Assembly: GCA_012961845.1 (NCBI GenBank)
Contig: DTYO01000059.1
Coordinates: 1-13,800, forward strand
DNA: 13,800 bases
Direction of reading: 5' to 3'
DNA from: Thermodesulfobacteriaceae bacterium
GTDB taxonomy: Bacteria > Desulfobacterota > Dissulfuribacteria > Dissulfuribacterales > UBA3076
The first letter of the stretch is position 1, and each line of letters opens with the position of its first letter. The notes beneath the pieces were generated by a model. That model had not been told where the DNA came from, made no database searches, and saw only the letters and a program-made list of their open reading frames with translations. Below are positions 13,755-13,800 of the stretch, one piece after another. The translations under genes were made by a program, and so were the position numbers.

Positions 13755-13800
13755 CGCAAGGGGGGGCGCGATTTCACCAAATCTGTTGCATTGTCAGGGG
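13719..13800 (+). repeat. Dispersed repeat, copy B (may continue past the window)
   Basis: It begins AGCGAATTC, then TTTGAAGCCGCAA and ATCTGTTGCATTG, in the same order and spacing as copy A. It overlaps the right arm of the inverted repeat above. Its right end cannot be judged because the window stops. Confidence 0.55.

Larger units (their letters stand above)
13139..13800. other. Non-coding region upstream of recD2
   Basis: Over 660 bases with no gene I can support. The small open frames here (at most 90 codons) overlap each other on both strands and resemble no family I know. No tRNA is seen: AGCTCAATAGGC near 13265 looks like a D-arm, but no T-arm follows. A recD2 promoter should be here on the minus strand; GATAAT occurs near 13233 but has no matching -35. 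The right end holds inverted repeats and repeat copy B. Confidence 0.55.

Noticed and set aside
1..13800. CRISPR array, rRNA genes, transposase or phage genes
   Set aside because: No regularly spaced identical repeats, no rRNA-like sequence and no transposase, integrase or phage protein were seen.

Overview
The window looks like chromosomal DNA of a sulfate- or sulfur-compound-reducing bacterium, most likely Desulfobacterota (former Deltaproteobacteria). The best evidence is a complete DsrC gene (8413-8733) whose product ends in the two redox cysteines (Cys94 and the penultimate Cys105) needed by dissimilatory sulfite reductase. A stand-alone PyrR, a stand-alone EF-G paralogue and a RecD2-type helicase fit that assignment. 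Base composition is balanced, AGG/AGA arginine codons are common, and TTG or GTG starts occur. The species cannot be named from this window.

Layout. (1) 1-3310, minus strand: a tight operon read right to left, pyrR, pdxA, an ABC-2 ATPase and its permease. The first two junctions are 4-base overlaps (GTGA, TTGA), the third is a 13-base gap, and the permease runs off the left edge. (2) 3311-3656: divergent intergenic region with a possible pyrR promoter and a possible nested hairpin in the fusA leader. (3) 3657-5693, plus strand: fusA, a divergent EF-G. (4) 5694-5918: non-coding, holding an imperfect inverted-repeat element of about 143 bases. (5) 5919-8215, plus: a small DUF5335-like protein, then a YcaO ATPase fused to four TPR repeats. 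(6) 8216-8803: dsrC as a single-gene unit with a strong sigma70-like promoter, a strong ribosome-binding site and a clear intrinsic terminator. (7) 8804/8813-10492, plus: a probably exported protein with a FlgT-C-like domain and FG-GAP/VCBS calcium-type loops. (8) 10493-10795: non-coding with repeat copy A and nested hairpins. (9) 10796-13138, minus: recD2. (10) 13139-13800: non-coding with a diverged repeat copy B at the right edge.

How the genes may work together. pyrR, pdxA and the ABC transporter are probably co-transcribed, but they do not form an obvious pathway. The most interesting neighbourhood is YcaO-TPR followed directly by dsrC. YcaO enzymes activate backbone amides with ATP, in some cases to install sulfur, and DsrC/TusE proteins carry sulfur as persulfides. 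Nearby there is no recognisable precursor peptide, no E1-like partner, no TfuA and no RimO, so a sulfur-transfer partnership is only a hypothesis. The EF-G upstream is also unusual: the position equivalent to E. coli His583 at the domain IV tip is Glu, and the glycine-rich loop of domain IV has changed.
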